Assembly: GCA_016187935.1 (NCBI GenBank)
Contig: JACPIU010000014.1
Span: forward strand, 124,001 to 188,000
Source of the DNA: Bdellovibrio sp.
Lineage (GTDB): Bacteria; Bdellovibrionota; Bacteriovoracia; Bacteriovoracales; Bacteriovoracaceae
Direction: 5' to 3'
Length of the DNA: 64,000 bases
Part shown: positions 47,009 to 55,791 of the stretch, one piece after another
Layout: each line of letters opens with the position of its first letter
Position numbering within the stretch: the stretch's first letter is position 1
Made by a program: the position numbers and the translations under genes
Notes under the pieces: generated by a model
Database searches by the model: none
The model's input: the letters and a program-made list of their open reading frames with translations, nothing else
Told to the model about the DNA's origin: nothing

Positions 47009-47024
47009 TGCAGAGATGATGCCA
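47009..47024 (-). promoter_or_regulatory. Sigma54 -24/-12 promoter of propeller operon 1
   Basis: On the minus strand TGGCATCATCTCTGCA: the GG and GC invariant dinucleotides are ten bases apart, with 4 of 5 bases of TTGCA. It is 31 bases before the ATG, giving a leader of about 20 bases with GGGGGA as ribosome binding site. One of four strong matches in the minus-strand accessory region. Confidence 0.65.
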
Positions 47025-47183
47025 AAACTATATCTTTGATTTTTCTAAGATTTCAAAACGACGAGTCAAATATGTGTAAGGAAATCAAGACTGTGTCAGG
47101 TTAGGTTGACCATTGAAATGAAATTACTTGGGCGAAGGTCAGGAGCATGGTAGTGCCTGTACTGATTAGGCGATTAGGATACC

Positions 47184-49907
47184 TCACTGCTTCTTACAGT
47201 TTATGTTAGTCTTCAGCATCCTAAAATGTTGTTTCCAATCGGGTTCGAGAATTTCCGTGGTAGTCTGGGGTGAAATTTGAAAATTGACAGTTGCAAGCGT
47301 CATAAGTTCATAAAAGATAAAAAATAAACATTCTACATCATACTGAGGAAGTGAGTCATTACCCATTATTTGAGTGAGGATGAAATTCCCAATAGGTGAA
47401 ACTGTAACACCATTAGATCTAATCATAATGTCGCGTAGGTTTAAGATAGTCTGATACGATGCTTGGGAATTTCCGGGGATAATTAGTCGTGCCCAAGCGG
47501 GGCCTAAATAATTTGCAAATTCAATCTCACGTTTTTCGGAATAGACTTTAATAGGGATAAACAGTAAGTCTTCGCGCTGAAGTAAGGTATCTTTAGGAAG
47601 GGTATCAGAGGTAACACTGAACCTGATGGGATCATTCACTTTTTGGGGATGACGTTTAATGCAAACTTTCGTTTCTTGAATCTGTGAAGCTGGTTCGTTC
47701 AAGTGTTGCATAAGACAGGGGAGTTCATAGTCCTTAAGATTGAGAGAACGATTAAACAGAGTCGTCTTTGAATTTATCTGAGTGTTTGTTCTCCCTTCAG
47801 AGGATCGAAGATTGATTAATCCGCTTGAAACGAGAGTGTCATTGTAGGTAATTTCTACAATTCCAAAATCGAGGTCTTCTGGCAAAATGGTATAGAAGCG
47901 CAAAGGAAACTGTTTTTGGTCATTGGAAATTGTAAAATCGAGATCAGGAGTCAATTCAAGAGGTGGTGAATTTGAGTTTTCTGCCTTGAGAGGAAAGTAA
48001 AAATTATCCTCACGCAAGATTCTTAGCTTGATAGAAGAACCTGCAGGAAGTTTGAGCTGGTCGACCTCAAGTGAAAGGGTAATGGGAATCATTTTTGTAT
48101 TTCTTTCGTTGGGCATAAGCTGACAAGGTGGGGCGGTGGAAAAAATATGGGTGTTGGCCGTGATTTCTTCCTTAAGAACATTTGGGGGAGTGGACCAAGG
48201 ATGTTGGCCATACTTCTGTTTGAGAGTTTCAGTTAAGAAAAGATAGGGATTGACAATGCAACGGAATGAAAAAAAATCTGATTTATTCTGCTTTAGCACA
48301 AAATTAGCAAGCAGGGTTGTTGCAGCATTGATTGACACAACTTTCTCATCACTTAAGATGGCCATGTTGGCCATTCCTCTGGCCAACACGTTGCTTTCGC
48401 CTGAACTGCTTTGGATCAAGCTCAGTATGAATGGAGAAGGTCTCTTGGAACGAAATAAGATTGGAATCTTGGCGCCTGTTAAATTTTCCGCTTTAAGTTC
48501 TACTTGGGCACTATATTCAGCATGATCACCCCCCGGGCGTGTTAGCGCAATTTCAACGGGGTAATCCAGGGGGCCATCGATCTTTAAAAAAAGGTTTTGC
48601 TTGTTTTTGGCAAAGTCTAAATTTATGACAGCTTCAACTGTTATATAGGTTTCTTGCGCAGTTGATGTATTTTCAGATGCAAGCTGAGTAGGTGCCATCA
48701 TTGGCGTGGGAATCGGCGAAGTAGGAATTGGAGTTGCAATCTTCAGATTCGTCACTATTTGAGTTTCATCTGACTGCGGGTGAACAATTGCGCTCTTGGC
48801 CTCATTTTGACCTCGGGTGAAATGACGGAGATACTTTATTGAGACGATACTGATCAATGCAATAACAAGAAGAAAAGGAAAGATCGGAAGTGATTTTTTT
48901 TGTTGTGGTGGTTTATTTTCTTCTTGTGGCGTTAGGATGACATTTTTTTCACTAGATTGATCGACCTTTTCAATCATGGTTAGAAATGTTTCGGCGGACT
49001 TCGGACGTCTATCGATCATTTTTTCCAGAGACTTGCTGACAAGGGAATACAAAGATCTGGCCTTTTCGGTTTGGGGAAGGTCATCAAAACGCAGAAATCC
49101 CTGATCTGTTCTTGTATTCAGTAATTCGGTACGATTCTTTGCCTTGGGTGGTTTTCGATGCGTAAGCATCTCGTACATAATGAGGCCCAGCGAATAGAGA
49201 TCAGACCTTCCATCAAGTTGAAATCCCAAAATTTGCTCCGGCGACATATAAGTCGGAGTTCCCACGACAAAGCCTGTGCCGGTTAGGTCCGAATCTTCTT
49301 TTTTGTCGAAAATATTTTTTGCAATCCCAAAGTCGAGAACCTTTACAAAATCTTTTTCGCCAAAGTCTTCCGTGAGCATGATGTTACTGGATTTTAAATC
49401 ACGATGAATAATGCCATGCTCGTGCGCTTCGCGCAGTGATCTGAGAATTTGTTTTGTGATTGCAGAAACCTCGTCGATGGTAAACTTTCGACCTGCTTTT
49501 ACATAATCACGGATTGTTTTGCCTTGAATGTACTCCATGGCCATGAAGAGGGCACCGGATTCGGTTTCCCCATAATCATAAAGTTTAACAGTGTTAGGGT
49601 GCTGTAGCTGACCAACGGTCATGGCCTCTCGTTGGAAGCGAATGAGGTCATTTTCGGCCTGGGGCCTATCCGATAATAAGATCTTAACTGCCACGTCGCG
49701 GCCGACAGAGATCTGTTTGGCCAGATAGACTTTTCCCATCCCCCCTTCACCAATCAGTTTCTCAATTTGATAGCGATTTACAAACACTTGCCCGATAAGA
49801 GGGTCGGCAATTTTCAGCTTGAAATTCTTTTTTTCGCTGGTTTGAAAACCATCAATAGGGCAAATTTCCTGATCTGTTTCTTTTAGGCAGTTGGGGCAGA
49901 TGCGCAT
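47184..49907 (-). CDS. Transmembrane Ser/Thr protein kinase with zinc ribbon
   Basis: 907 residues. Starts with a zinc-ribbon-like CPNC...CPIDG, then a Hanks-type kinase at about 46-310: GEGGMGKVYLA, VAVKILL, HRDLKSSNIM and LDFGIAK are intact, so it should be active. A transmembrane helix at about 343-362 (FPFLLVIALISIVSIKYL) leads to about 540 extracytoplasmic residues with no known domain (candidate sensor). Ends in a few cysteines. The start overlaps the stop of the downstream part of the sigma54 activator (TAATG), so it is translated with it. This is the classic kinase plus FHA arrangement in which the kinase phosphorylates or binds the FHA protein. Confidence 0.9.
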   Translation of the reverse strand: MRICPNCLKETDQEICPIDGFQTSEKKNFKLKIADPLIGQVFVNRYQIEKLIGEGGMGKVYLAKQISVGRDVAVKILLSDRPQAENDLIRFQREAMTVGQLQHPNTVKLYDYGETESGALFMAMEYIQGKTIRDYVKAGRKFTIDEVSAITKQILRSLREAHEHGIIHRDLKSSNIMLTEDFGEKDFVKVLDFGIAKNIFDKKEDSDLTGTGFVVGTPTYMSPEQILGFQLDGRSDLYSLGLIMYEMLTHRKPPKAKNRTELLNTRTDQGFLRFDDLPQTEKARSLYSLVSKSLEKMIDRRPKSAETFLTMIEKVDQSSEKNVILTPQEENKPPQQKKSLPIFPFLLVIALISIVSIKYLRHFTRGQNEAKSAIVHPQSDETQIVTNLKIATPIPTSPIPTPMMAPTQLASENTSTAQETYITVEAVINLDFAKNKQNLFLKIDGPLDYPVEIALTRPGGDHAEYSAQVELKAENLTGAKIPILFRSKRPSPFILSLIQSSSGESNVLARGMANMAILSDEKVVSINAATTLLANFVLKQNKSDFFSFRCIVNPYLFLTETLKQKYGQHPWSTPPNVLKEEITANTHIFSTAPPCQLMPNERNTKMIPITLSLEVDQLKLPAGSSIKLRILREDNFYFPLKAENSNSPPLELTPDLDFTISNDQKQFPLRFYTILPEDLDFGIVEITYNDTLVSSGLINLRSSEGRTNTQINSKTTLFNRSLNLKDYELPCLMQHLNEPASQIQETKVCIKRHPQKVNDPIRFSVTSDTLPKDTLLQREDLLFIPIKVYSEKREIEFANYLGPAWARLIIPGNSQASYQTILNLRDIMIRSNGVTVSPIGNFILTQIMGNDSLPQYDVECLFFIFYELMTLATVNFQISPQTTTEILEPDWKQHFRMLKTNINCKKQ

Positions 49908-50128
49908 TACTCGATTCCGTATTTTTTCATTTTTTCATAGAAAGCAGCACGACTTATGCCGAGAAGCTCCGCTGCTTTTTTTTTGTTGCCGCCTGCTTTG
50001 ACGATGGCGTCGCGAATATGGGCCGAGATTTTTTCTTTTTCAAACTCATTGATTGAGAGAAAAGACTCACCATTTGCAGTACTGCTTGACGGTGAATTTT
50101 CAGTTAAATTTAAATCAGCAATTAACAT
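49907..50128 (-). CDS. Fis-type DNA-binding end of the sigma54 activator (frame break)
   Basis: 73 residues in a frame that overlaps the end of the gene at 50115-51164 by 14 bases. The C-terminal HTH (GGNKKKAAELLGISRAAFYEKMKKYG) is that of NtrC-type activators, which recognise enhancer sites. The two frames differ by +1 at an A5 run; removing one A would give one protein of about 420 residues with a normal RELK-... transition. Reported as a separate ORF because that is how the sequence stands. Either a real decay, an assembly error, or a coupled reinitiation giving a separate DNA-binding module. Confidence 0.75.
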   Translation of the reverse strand: MLIADLNLTENSPSSSTANGESFLSINEFEKEKISAHIRDAIVKAGGNKKKAAELLGISRAAFYEKMKKYGIE

Positions 50129-51164
50129 TTTTCAATTCGCGAATATTGCCGGGCCATGTATGATGATTCAAGCACTCCATCGCCTCGGGAGAGATGGTAA
50201 AAGGTTTTTTTCCCATATCGATGGAGAGGACGTTTAAATAATGCTTAACTAAAATTGGAATGTCTTGTTTACGCTCTTTGAGTGATGGTACTTTGAAGTG
50301 AATGACTTTGAGACGATGTAGAAGATCTTTTCTGAACCCATCATTCTCTGCCAGTGTGGAAAGATTTTTATGAGAAGCTGCCAGCACGCGAACATTGACA
50401 CTTACTTCATGCTCGCCCCCAAGACGTCGAATCTGCTTAGATTCGAGGACCCGTAATAGTTTGGTTTGTGCCGACAAAGGTAAGTCACCAATTTCGTCAA
50501 GGAAAAGAGTTCCGCCACTGGCATCTTCAAAATGTCCGATGTGCCTTTTCTCTGCCCCTGTGAATGCACCTTTTTCATGTCCGAAAAGCTCACTCTCGAT
50601 TAGGTTATCGGGGATTGCCCCACAATTGATGGCGATGAAGCGTTTGTCGCATCGAGCGCTGAGAGTATGAATCGCTCGTGCGATAATTTCTTTTCCTGTG
50701 CCAGTGTCACCTTCGAGTAAAACAGTGCAGTCAAGTGGTGCTACCTTGTTGATGAATTCAATCACACCTTCTGTCAGCTTGGAGGTTCCCAAAATGCTGG
50801 CCCTGGGATCAAACGGAACTGTTAAGGTTTCAGAGTTTTTTTTCTTTTTTGTTTCCTCATTTGCGTCCTTTCGCTCGACGACTTGTATCTCAACTTTTCC
50901 TATAACAATTTTGTCCCTGGGAATAACTTCTGTGGGACGACTGATCGGTAGGCCATTGATAAAGGTTCCATTGGTGCTGCCTAAATCCTTGATCCACCAT
51001 TTGTCATTTTCAAGATAAACCTCGGCATGGCGAGAAGAAATCCCTGGATCAGACAAATGCAGCGAAAGTGATTTTTCACTCCCGATGACATATTTCGCCT
51101 CACTGCTTTTTAAAAGAAAGCAGGTTCCCTCAATACGGCCTTTTGAAATAAATAATCCAATCAT
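50115..51164 (-). CDS. FHA-domain sigma54 activator (NtrC-type AAA+)
   Basis: 349 residues. An FHA domain at about 20-95 (YVIGSEKSLSL, GISSRHAEVYLE, DLGSTNGTFING) binds phosphothreonine. The AAA+ domain of sigma54-dependent activators follows at about 130-345: GDTGTGKEI (Walker A), GHEKGAFTGAEK (the GAFTGA loop that contacts sigma54), GGTLFLDEIGDLP (Walker B) and WPGNIRELKNV. The ORF ends directly after this motif, with the Fis HTH in another frame (49907-50128). FHA-sigma54 activators are common in deltaproteobacteria and respond to Ser/Thr kinases, here the next gene. It is the likely controller of the sigma54 promoters at 47009, 55565, 56182 and 61914. Confidence 0.9.
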   Translation of the reverse strand: MIGLFISKGRIEGTCFLLKSSEAKYVIGSEKSLSLHLSDPGISSRHAEVYLENDKWWIKDLGSTNGTFINGLPISRPTEVIPRDKIVIGKVEIQVVERKDANEETKKKKNSETLTVPFDPRASILGTSKLTEGVIEFINKVAPLDCTVLLEGDTGTGKEIIARAIHTLSARCDKRFIAINCGAIPDNLIESELFGHEKGAFTGAEKRHIGHFEDASGGTLFLDEIGDLPLSAQTKLLRVLESKQIRRLGGEHEVSVNVRVLAASHKNLSTLAENDGFRKDLLHRLKVIHFKVPSLKERKQDIPILVKHYLNVLSIDMGKKPFTISPEAMECLNHHTWPGNIRELKNVNC

Positions 51165-51234
51165 AGCTATGGATTATTATTACATAAAATAATATTTTGT
51201 TCCTCAGGTTATACTTTGCACCTTTAAATTCTGA

Positions 51235-51369
51235 TTATTCTGGTCGGTTAACAGTTTTTTGTGCAGACATGTTCTTCTTAAAGCGACTGATACGTTGTTG
51301 TATCTCGGGATCAATCCGCTGGACAGAATCAGTTTTATGGGGCTGATTCAGATAATCAAAGGCCTTCAA
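51235..51369 (-). CDS. 44-residue ORF coupled to DHSM protein 2
   Basis: Begins with a TTG that overlaps the stop of the preceding gene (TTGA), a coupling like ATGA. The encoded residues (KAFDYLNQPHKTDSVQRIDP, then EIQQRISRFKKNMS) look protein-like and helical, with no signal peptide. The ribosome binding site is weak. It fills most of the gap to the sigma54 activator gene. Cassette 1 has no clear counterpart. Confidence 0.4.
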   Translation of the reverse strand: MKAFDYLNQPHKTDSVQRIDPEIQQRISRFKKNMSAQKTVNRPE

Positions 51370-51947
51370 GACGACAGGCCACGGGAGTGCTTCCTTTGTT
51401 TAAAATAAACATAAGAAAAAAGAACCAAAAGACAGGTCCCCAAGCTCAGCAATATGGCGTAATCGCGTCTGTGTTGTTTGGACTGGGCAAGTGGCAGTTT
51501 CTGCTCAAAGAACATGTCAATTTGATGGTTCGAAGCTTCTAAAAGTCTTGCTCTTAATAAATACTGGCCACTGGCTTCAATGAAGGGCCGTAGCAGATAG
51601 AGATCACCTTCGTCGGTCTTTTCTCTAGCAAAAGTTGCGATTAGCCGTTGATAGTCCCGACCTCCGTAAAGTCTGAACTCAACGGGGCCCAAATAAGCAT
51701 CGGCAATCACAAGGTCGTAAAGGTAGACATAGAAGTCTTTGTTTGGAGAGCTTGGCTTTGGTCTCTGGAATTTAGTGGGGTAGCTAGTCATCCCCATTTC
51801 AAAACGAGCATCCATGGTGACAAAGGGAGCGTCGGCACCATCCAGCCTACCAACGTAATGTAAGAGCATAGAATGATCGGACCATGCCGTTTGCATTAGC
51901 ATTATCGATAGCCAGCCAAACAGTACAATGGGCCATTCATGTCTCAT
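51366..51947 (-). CDS. DHSM-family membrane-anchored protein 2
   Basis: 193 residues, paralogue of the protein at 42990-43562. A signal peptide ends in QTAWS, before DHSMLLHYVGRLDGADAPF. A shared central pattern (FYVYLYDL versus IYLYLYDL; LYLLRPF versus LYILQLQ) follows, then a C-terminal transmembrane helix (ILLSLGTCLLVLFSYVYF) and a basic tail. It overlaps the propeller gene by ATGA and is probably exported and anchored as in cassette 1. Confidence 0.75.
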   Translation of the reverse strand: MRHEWPIVLFGWLSIMLMQTAWSDHSMLLHYVGRLDGADAPFVTMDARFEMGMTSYPTKFQRPKPSSPNKDFYVYLYDLVIADAYLGPVEFRLYGGRDYQRLIATFAREKTDEGDLYLLRPFIEASGQYLLRARLLEASNHQIDMFFEQKLPLAQSKQHRRDYAILLSLGTCLLVLFSYVYFKQRKHSRGLSS

Positions 51948-54900
51948 TTATCTTCCTTCTCATAGTACTGGCGCTGGACTAGATTCGTAAATTCTTGTTC
52001 ATTCTCAAGCAGCGGATCAAAGGATGGGAAAAGTGAGCTGATACTCTGGAGCATCGGCTCTACCCACTTCTCCATGAACCCGAAGTCAACAAAATCACAG
52101 TTAGTACATTCCTTAACATTAAGCTCGTTTCTAAAGATGCCCCGACCGCAGGTAGTCGCCAGCAGATAGCTTCCATTGGGAGCTATGGCCATACGATATG
52201 GATAGCTATGGGACATAATCGGAAGATATCCCTCCTGGGCCCAGCGAAAATTTTTGCCACCATCATGGGTCACAAGAACACCTGGATCGTGCAATCCAAA
52301 GAAAACCCTTTCAGGAAAATTCGGATCAATGACCATAGAATCCACTCCACCACCGAAGCCGATATTCCTATAGGCGACATCATGACTATAGGCCATTGAT
52401 TGATCCTTGACAGGACTATTGTTTCCATCGAGCAGTCTTGTCCAGACCTTTCCGCCGTTAATGGATTTCCACAGGGCATTTCCTTTGGCGTCTTTACTGT
52501 TGGCGTAGTGTGCTGCCGTTCCTGCATATATTACCAATTTATCGAGATTAATGGTTTTATCGGACTGGTTGAAACCGCTGGTGGGGTCTACCGCCATGGC
52601 CTGTACGATACGACCGTAGGCATTCCAGTTCCCCTTTTCATCTTGTTCCTCATTTGGCCAAATGCAATCAGGAGTTCCGTCAGCTTTGAAGGTACAAGGA
52701 CCATTTGCGGAGTTAAAGTTTCGCCCCCCATCTGTGCTGATGTAGACCCCATTGCCTAGAGTCGAGATTACTACAAGATTAGAATTTGCCGGGTGGATGT
52801 TTATGGTGGAGACGGCCCTCAAAGGAACGGACGCAATCCAGGTCCAGCTTGCACCAGCATCTTCACTTAGCCAAAGGCCCGTCCCCCAACATCTTTCATG
52901 AGTGCTCATTTTGCCAGCGATGATGGCCTTGGCAAGCTCGTAATTGGGATTAGAAATGTCGTTTCCATCGATAATCTGCTTCGCGGCCTTGTAGATGTTA
53001 TCTGGAGCGCGCCACCAGCAGGCATTCTGTGGCCCTTCTCCGGCACCGACGAACACCCTATTGGAAGCTTTCGGATCCACTGCAATTGTGTTGATTGATG
53101 ACCAGAACTGATTTTTTAGAATGGATGACCAGGTCTGGCCTCCATCAGTCGACTTTTTTAAGATTGTCGTATTATTCATCCCGCCACCAGCATAGATAAC
53201 TTGATTGGTGTTGGAGGGCATGGCCAAAGCATTATAGCGACCGTACTCGCCAAGAGACTTCCAGGTGATGCCAGCATTGTCTGACCTGTAAATCCCGCCT
53301 TCCGCTGCGGCAAAGGCCAAGTTAGAATCGTACCCGGAGATGGTGACGGCACGAACAGAGCTGACTTTGTTGCCGAGGTTTTTAGACTGAAAAGATGCGC
53401 CAGCGTCATTGGAAACCTGCATGCCCAAAGCTAAGCTTGAGCCATAGATATAGCTTGGATTGGCCTTTGAAAGGTCTCCGTTTAAAAGATTGTGCCCATC
53501 TCCTACCTTACGCCAATTGTAGATCCCGTCGCCTTCCCAGACCGCCTTTTGAGCGATGACTACAACTCGCGAAGGTTTGGTGGAATGGTCTATACGAACG
53601 TTCATAGGCGTTGTACCTTGAAAGAGATTGGGAATAAGGCCGCCGGTACCATTAAGTTGCACCCATTTTTTGGACTTACCATCATTTGGGAGCACATAAA
53701 GTATGCCTTTGAGCGAAAGGGCAATCACTAGATCCTCGGAGTTCCACTGGGGTAGATTGAAAGCTGTGAGATTTTGATCACCAAGAACAAGAAAAGGATC
53801 GGTTTCTTCGAATGTAGACCCTTGCTCAAGCACGGTGAGATCTTGACTATCAAGAAGGTGTGATTCTTCTAAAATAAATTCTTCCGACGAAGTGTCTGCT
53901 ATTTCGACCTCAGAATTTGCTGTTTCGGCAGCAAAAACATCAGTAACCGCAAAAACCTGCACTGGCCCTAAGGTCGGATTCCCCTTTCTAAAGACGATCT
54001 CCTTGATCTCCACGGGACTTTCAATATACATATCATCTTTCAGGTATCCAGTATAAAGATTTTCGCTAAACTCCTGCCACGATTGGCCTCCATCGATACT
54101 TCTTATAATGGGAAAAGCAATTTTACCGTTGGCGTTCCAATCGGCGAAATCCATGGAGGCGGCCATGATTTGCCGATATCCATTGATGGTTTTTGTGTCA
54201 TCAATGGCAATGTCACGCATGAGCCCACCTCCTGTATAGATGGTGGAGAAGGATTTGCTTGTCTCGTTGTAGACAGTACGCTTGACCAAGCTCCCATCGT
54301 TCCGATGGAGCTTTCCTTTGGAGATGGGAGTCATACTCTCTCCCCCATCAAAGGATTCAAAAACACCGTCACCGGTAACGGAAAAGAATACATGTTTCCA
54401 ATTGGATGGATCAACTGCCAGCGCCCATCCTTCCCCTCCGCGATTTATCTCTCCGGCGGCCGTCCATTGCCAGGTCTTCCCACTGTCCTCACTGCGCCAG
54501 TAGCTTGAGATATGCTTGGCTGCAGTGCCAACATAGAGCACGTTATGGTTATTAGGCGCCACCTTGATCGACCTGATACGAATCTTTGAAAGACCATTTG
54601 GAATTCCAATCTCCTGCCAGGTATTACCGTAGTCTTCGGTGTGGTAGACACCGCCATCGGCCCCTCCCATATACGCAACGTTTTCTTTGGATGGATGAGC
54701 AGTGACCGTTCGAACCATGCCGCCGTAAAGCTGGGCCTGTTTCCATGTCTGGGAAAAGTCGACTTTTGATGTGATCTTTAAGTTATCAAGATACAGCTCG
54801 CCCTGATGAACACCAAACCTAACATCTCCAAAAAATGACTTTCCATTGGTATCGAGATGGTCAAATAGCAACGTGTTGTCTATTAGCGCTTTGATGCGAA

Positions 54901-55528
54901 CACCGCTGAACTCGCGTTTGGTGACAATTTTTAGCTGCTTCCAGACTCCGAGCGGAAGAGACTGACCATTGACTGCGAGGGTGGTCCTATTTGCAATAGA
55001 CTCCTCAGCTTTTTTGTCCTGCCGATACAACTTCCAGTTTGCACCAGTGTATTCCAGCCAGTAACCTTTTTGAGGACTTTCAGATATATGTTCCGAAAAT
55101 TGGTAAAACCCAAAATATGCCTTTCCCTTATTGATTTTAAAGTCAGTGGTTATAGTGTAGTTTTCCCAAGTTAAGGCCGATGGGCTGTGACCATGACGAT
55201 AGAGTTCCGCTGTCCCCGAAAGCTTGACGGCATAGTCGCTTCCCGAGGCAATAAAATCCAAGGCCCCATAGTCGGCGCTACCTTTCGGCCAAAGGATTCC
55301 CCCCACATCCAGACTAAAAGAAGGAGAGCCTTTTTTAGCTCTGAAGAGATCAAACATTTTATTTCTGATATCGTCGGCATAAAGCACGACTTCCTCGGTC
55401 AAGGTAGACTTCATGTCGTCATAGAGTTTGGCATCTCCCACATCCTGTGGGTCATGTGGTGTACAGCTCAAGGACAACAGAAAAAATGCCAGAAATGAGA
55501 GTTTTGTGGGTCTTAAATTCATATTCAT
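51944..55528 (-). CDS. BNR/Asp-box beta-propeller lipoprotein 2
   Basis: 1194 residues, close paralogue of propeller 1 throughout. Signal plus SLSCTPHDPQD gives a possible lipobox. The lectin-like unit (GYWLEYTGANWKLYRQD, KREFSGVRIKAL, FGVHQGELYLDNLKITS) and about eleven Asp-boxes (SEDSGKTWQW, SIDGGQSWQE, STDGGQTWSS, SEDAGASWTW, THDGGKNFRW) match. Unlike propeller 1 it has an insertion of about 60 Glu/Ser/Asp-rich residues in the middle (VFAAETANSEVEIADTSSEE). GAGEGPQNACWW and CWGTGLW are conserved, and it ends in ECTNC. A sigma54 promoter lies 37 bases upstream. Confidence 0.85.
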   Translation of the reverse strand: MNMNLRPTKLSFLAFFLLSLSCTPHDPQDVGDAKLYDDMKSTLTEEVVLYADDIRNKMFDLFRAKKGSPSFSLDVGGILWPKGSADYGALDFIASGSDYAVKLSGTAELYRHGHSPSALTWENYTITTDFKINKGKAYFGFYQFSEHISESPQKGYWLEYTGANWKLYRQDKKAEESIANRTTLAVNGQSLPLGVWKQLKIVTKREFSGVRIKALIDNTLLFDHLDTNGKSFFGDVRFGVHQGELYLDNLKITSKVDFSQTWKQAQLYGGMVRTVTAHPSKENVAYMGGADGGVYHTEDYGNTWQEIGIPNGLSKIRIRSIKVAPNNHNVLYVGTAAKHISSYWRSEDSGKTWQWTAAGEINRGGEGWALAVDPSNWKHVFFSVTGDGVFESFDGGESMTPISKGKLHRNDGSLVKRTVYNETSKSFSTIYTGGGLMRDIAIDDTKTINGYRQIMAASMDFADWNANGKIAFPIIRSIDGGQSWQEFSENLYTGYLKDDMYIESPVEIKEIVFRKGNPTLGPVQVFAVTDVFAAETANSEVEIADTSSEEFILEESHLLDSQDLTVLEQGSTFEETDPFLVLGDQNLTAFNLPQWNSEDLVIALSLKGILYVLPNDGKSKKWVQLNGTGGLIPNLFQGTTPMNVRIDHSTKPSRVVVIAQKAVWEGDGIYNWRKVGDGHNLLNGDLSKANPSYIYGSSLALGMQVSNDAGASFQSKNLGNKVSSVRAVTISGYDSNLAFAAAEGGIYRSDNAGITWKSLGEYGRYNALAMPSNTNQVIYAGGGMNNTTILKKSTDGGQTWSSILKNQFWSSINTIAVDPKASNRVFVGAGEGPQNACWWRAPDNIYKAAKQIIDGNDISNPNYELAKAIIAGKMSTHERCWGTGLWLSEDAGASWTWIASVPLRAVSTINIHPANSNLVVISTLGNGVYISTDGGRNFNSANGPCTFKADGTPDCIWPNEEQDEKGNWNAYGRIVQAMAVDPTSGFNQSDKTINLDKLVIYAGTAAHYANSKDAKGNALWKSINGGKVWTRLLDGNNSPVKDQSMAYSHDVAYRNIGFGGGVDSMVIDPNFPERVFFGLHDPGVLVTHDGGKNFRWAQEGYLPIMSHSYPYRMAIAPNGSYLLATTCGRGIFRNELNVKECTNCDFVDFGFMEKWVEPMLQSISSLFPSFDPLLENEQEFTNLVQRQYYEKEDK

Positions 55529-55564
55529 AATTGTTCCCCTGGTAGCGTCCTTTCCCCCTAATAT

Positions 55565-55580
55565 AGCAATACTTATGCCA
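55565..55580 (-). promoter_or_regulatory. Sigma54 -24/-12 promoter of propeller operon 2
   Basis: TGGCATAAGTATTGCT on the minus strand, an almost perfect match to TGGCAY-N5-TTGCW with GG-N10-GC. It is 37 bases before the ATG, and AGGGGAA near the start is the ribosome binding site. Confidence 0.75.
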
Positions 55581-55739
55581 GATCATCGGCGCTTAAATCG
55601 TGGAAACTCTATAAAGAAGGGAATGGCCATGATCGAAAAGGCAGATAGGGTGTTTGGAAGACCGGACTGGCCAGAGATCTGTCCTAATTCTAGGGACACC
55701 GATATTTGCCGGCACTCGCGGCTTTGGAAAGAAATGAGA

Positions 55740-55761
55740 AAAGGGCCCGTCAGGGCCCTTT
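55740..55761 (-). terminator. Rho-independent terminator after the Cys-rich gene
   Basis: AAAGGGCCC (55740-55748) pairs with GGGCCCTTT (55753-55761) around a four-base loop. The minus strand continues with TTTTC, so it ends transcription of the Cys-rich gene and insulates the next operon. Confidence 0.8.
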
Positions 55762-55791
55762 AAGATGAGAAGCTGGCAGATCAAGCGGGAT

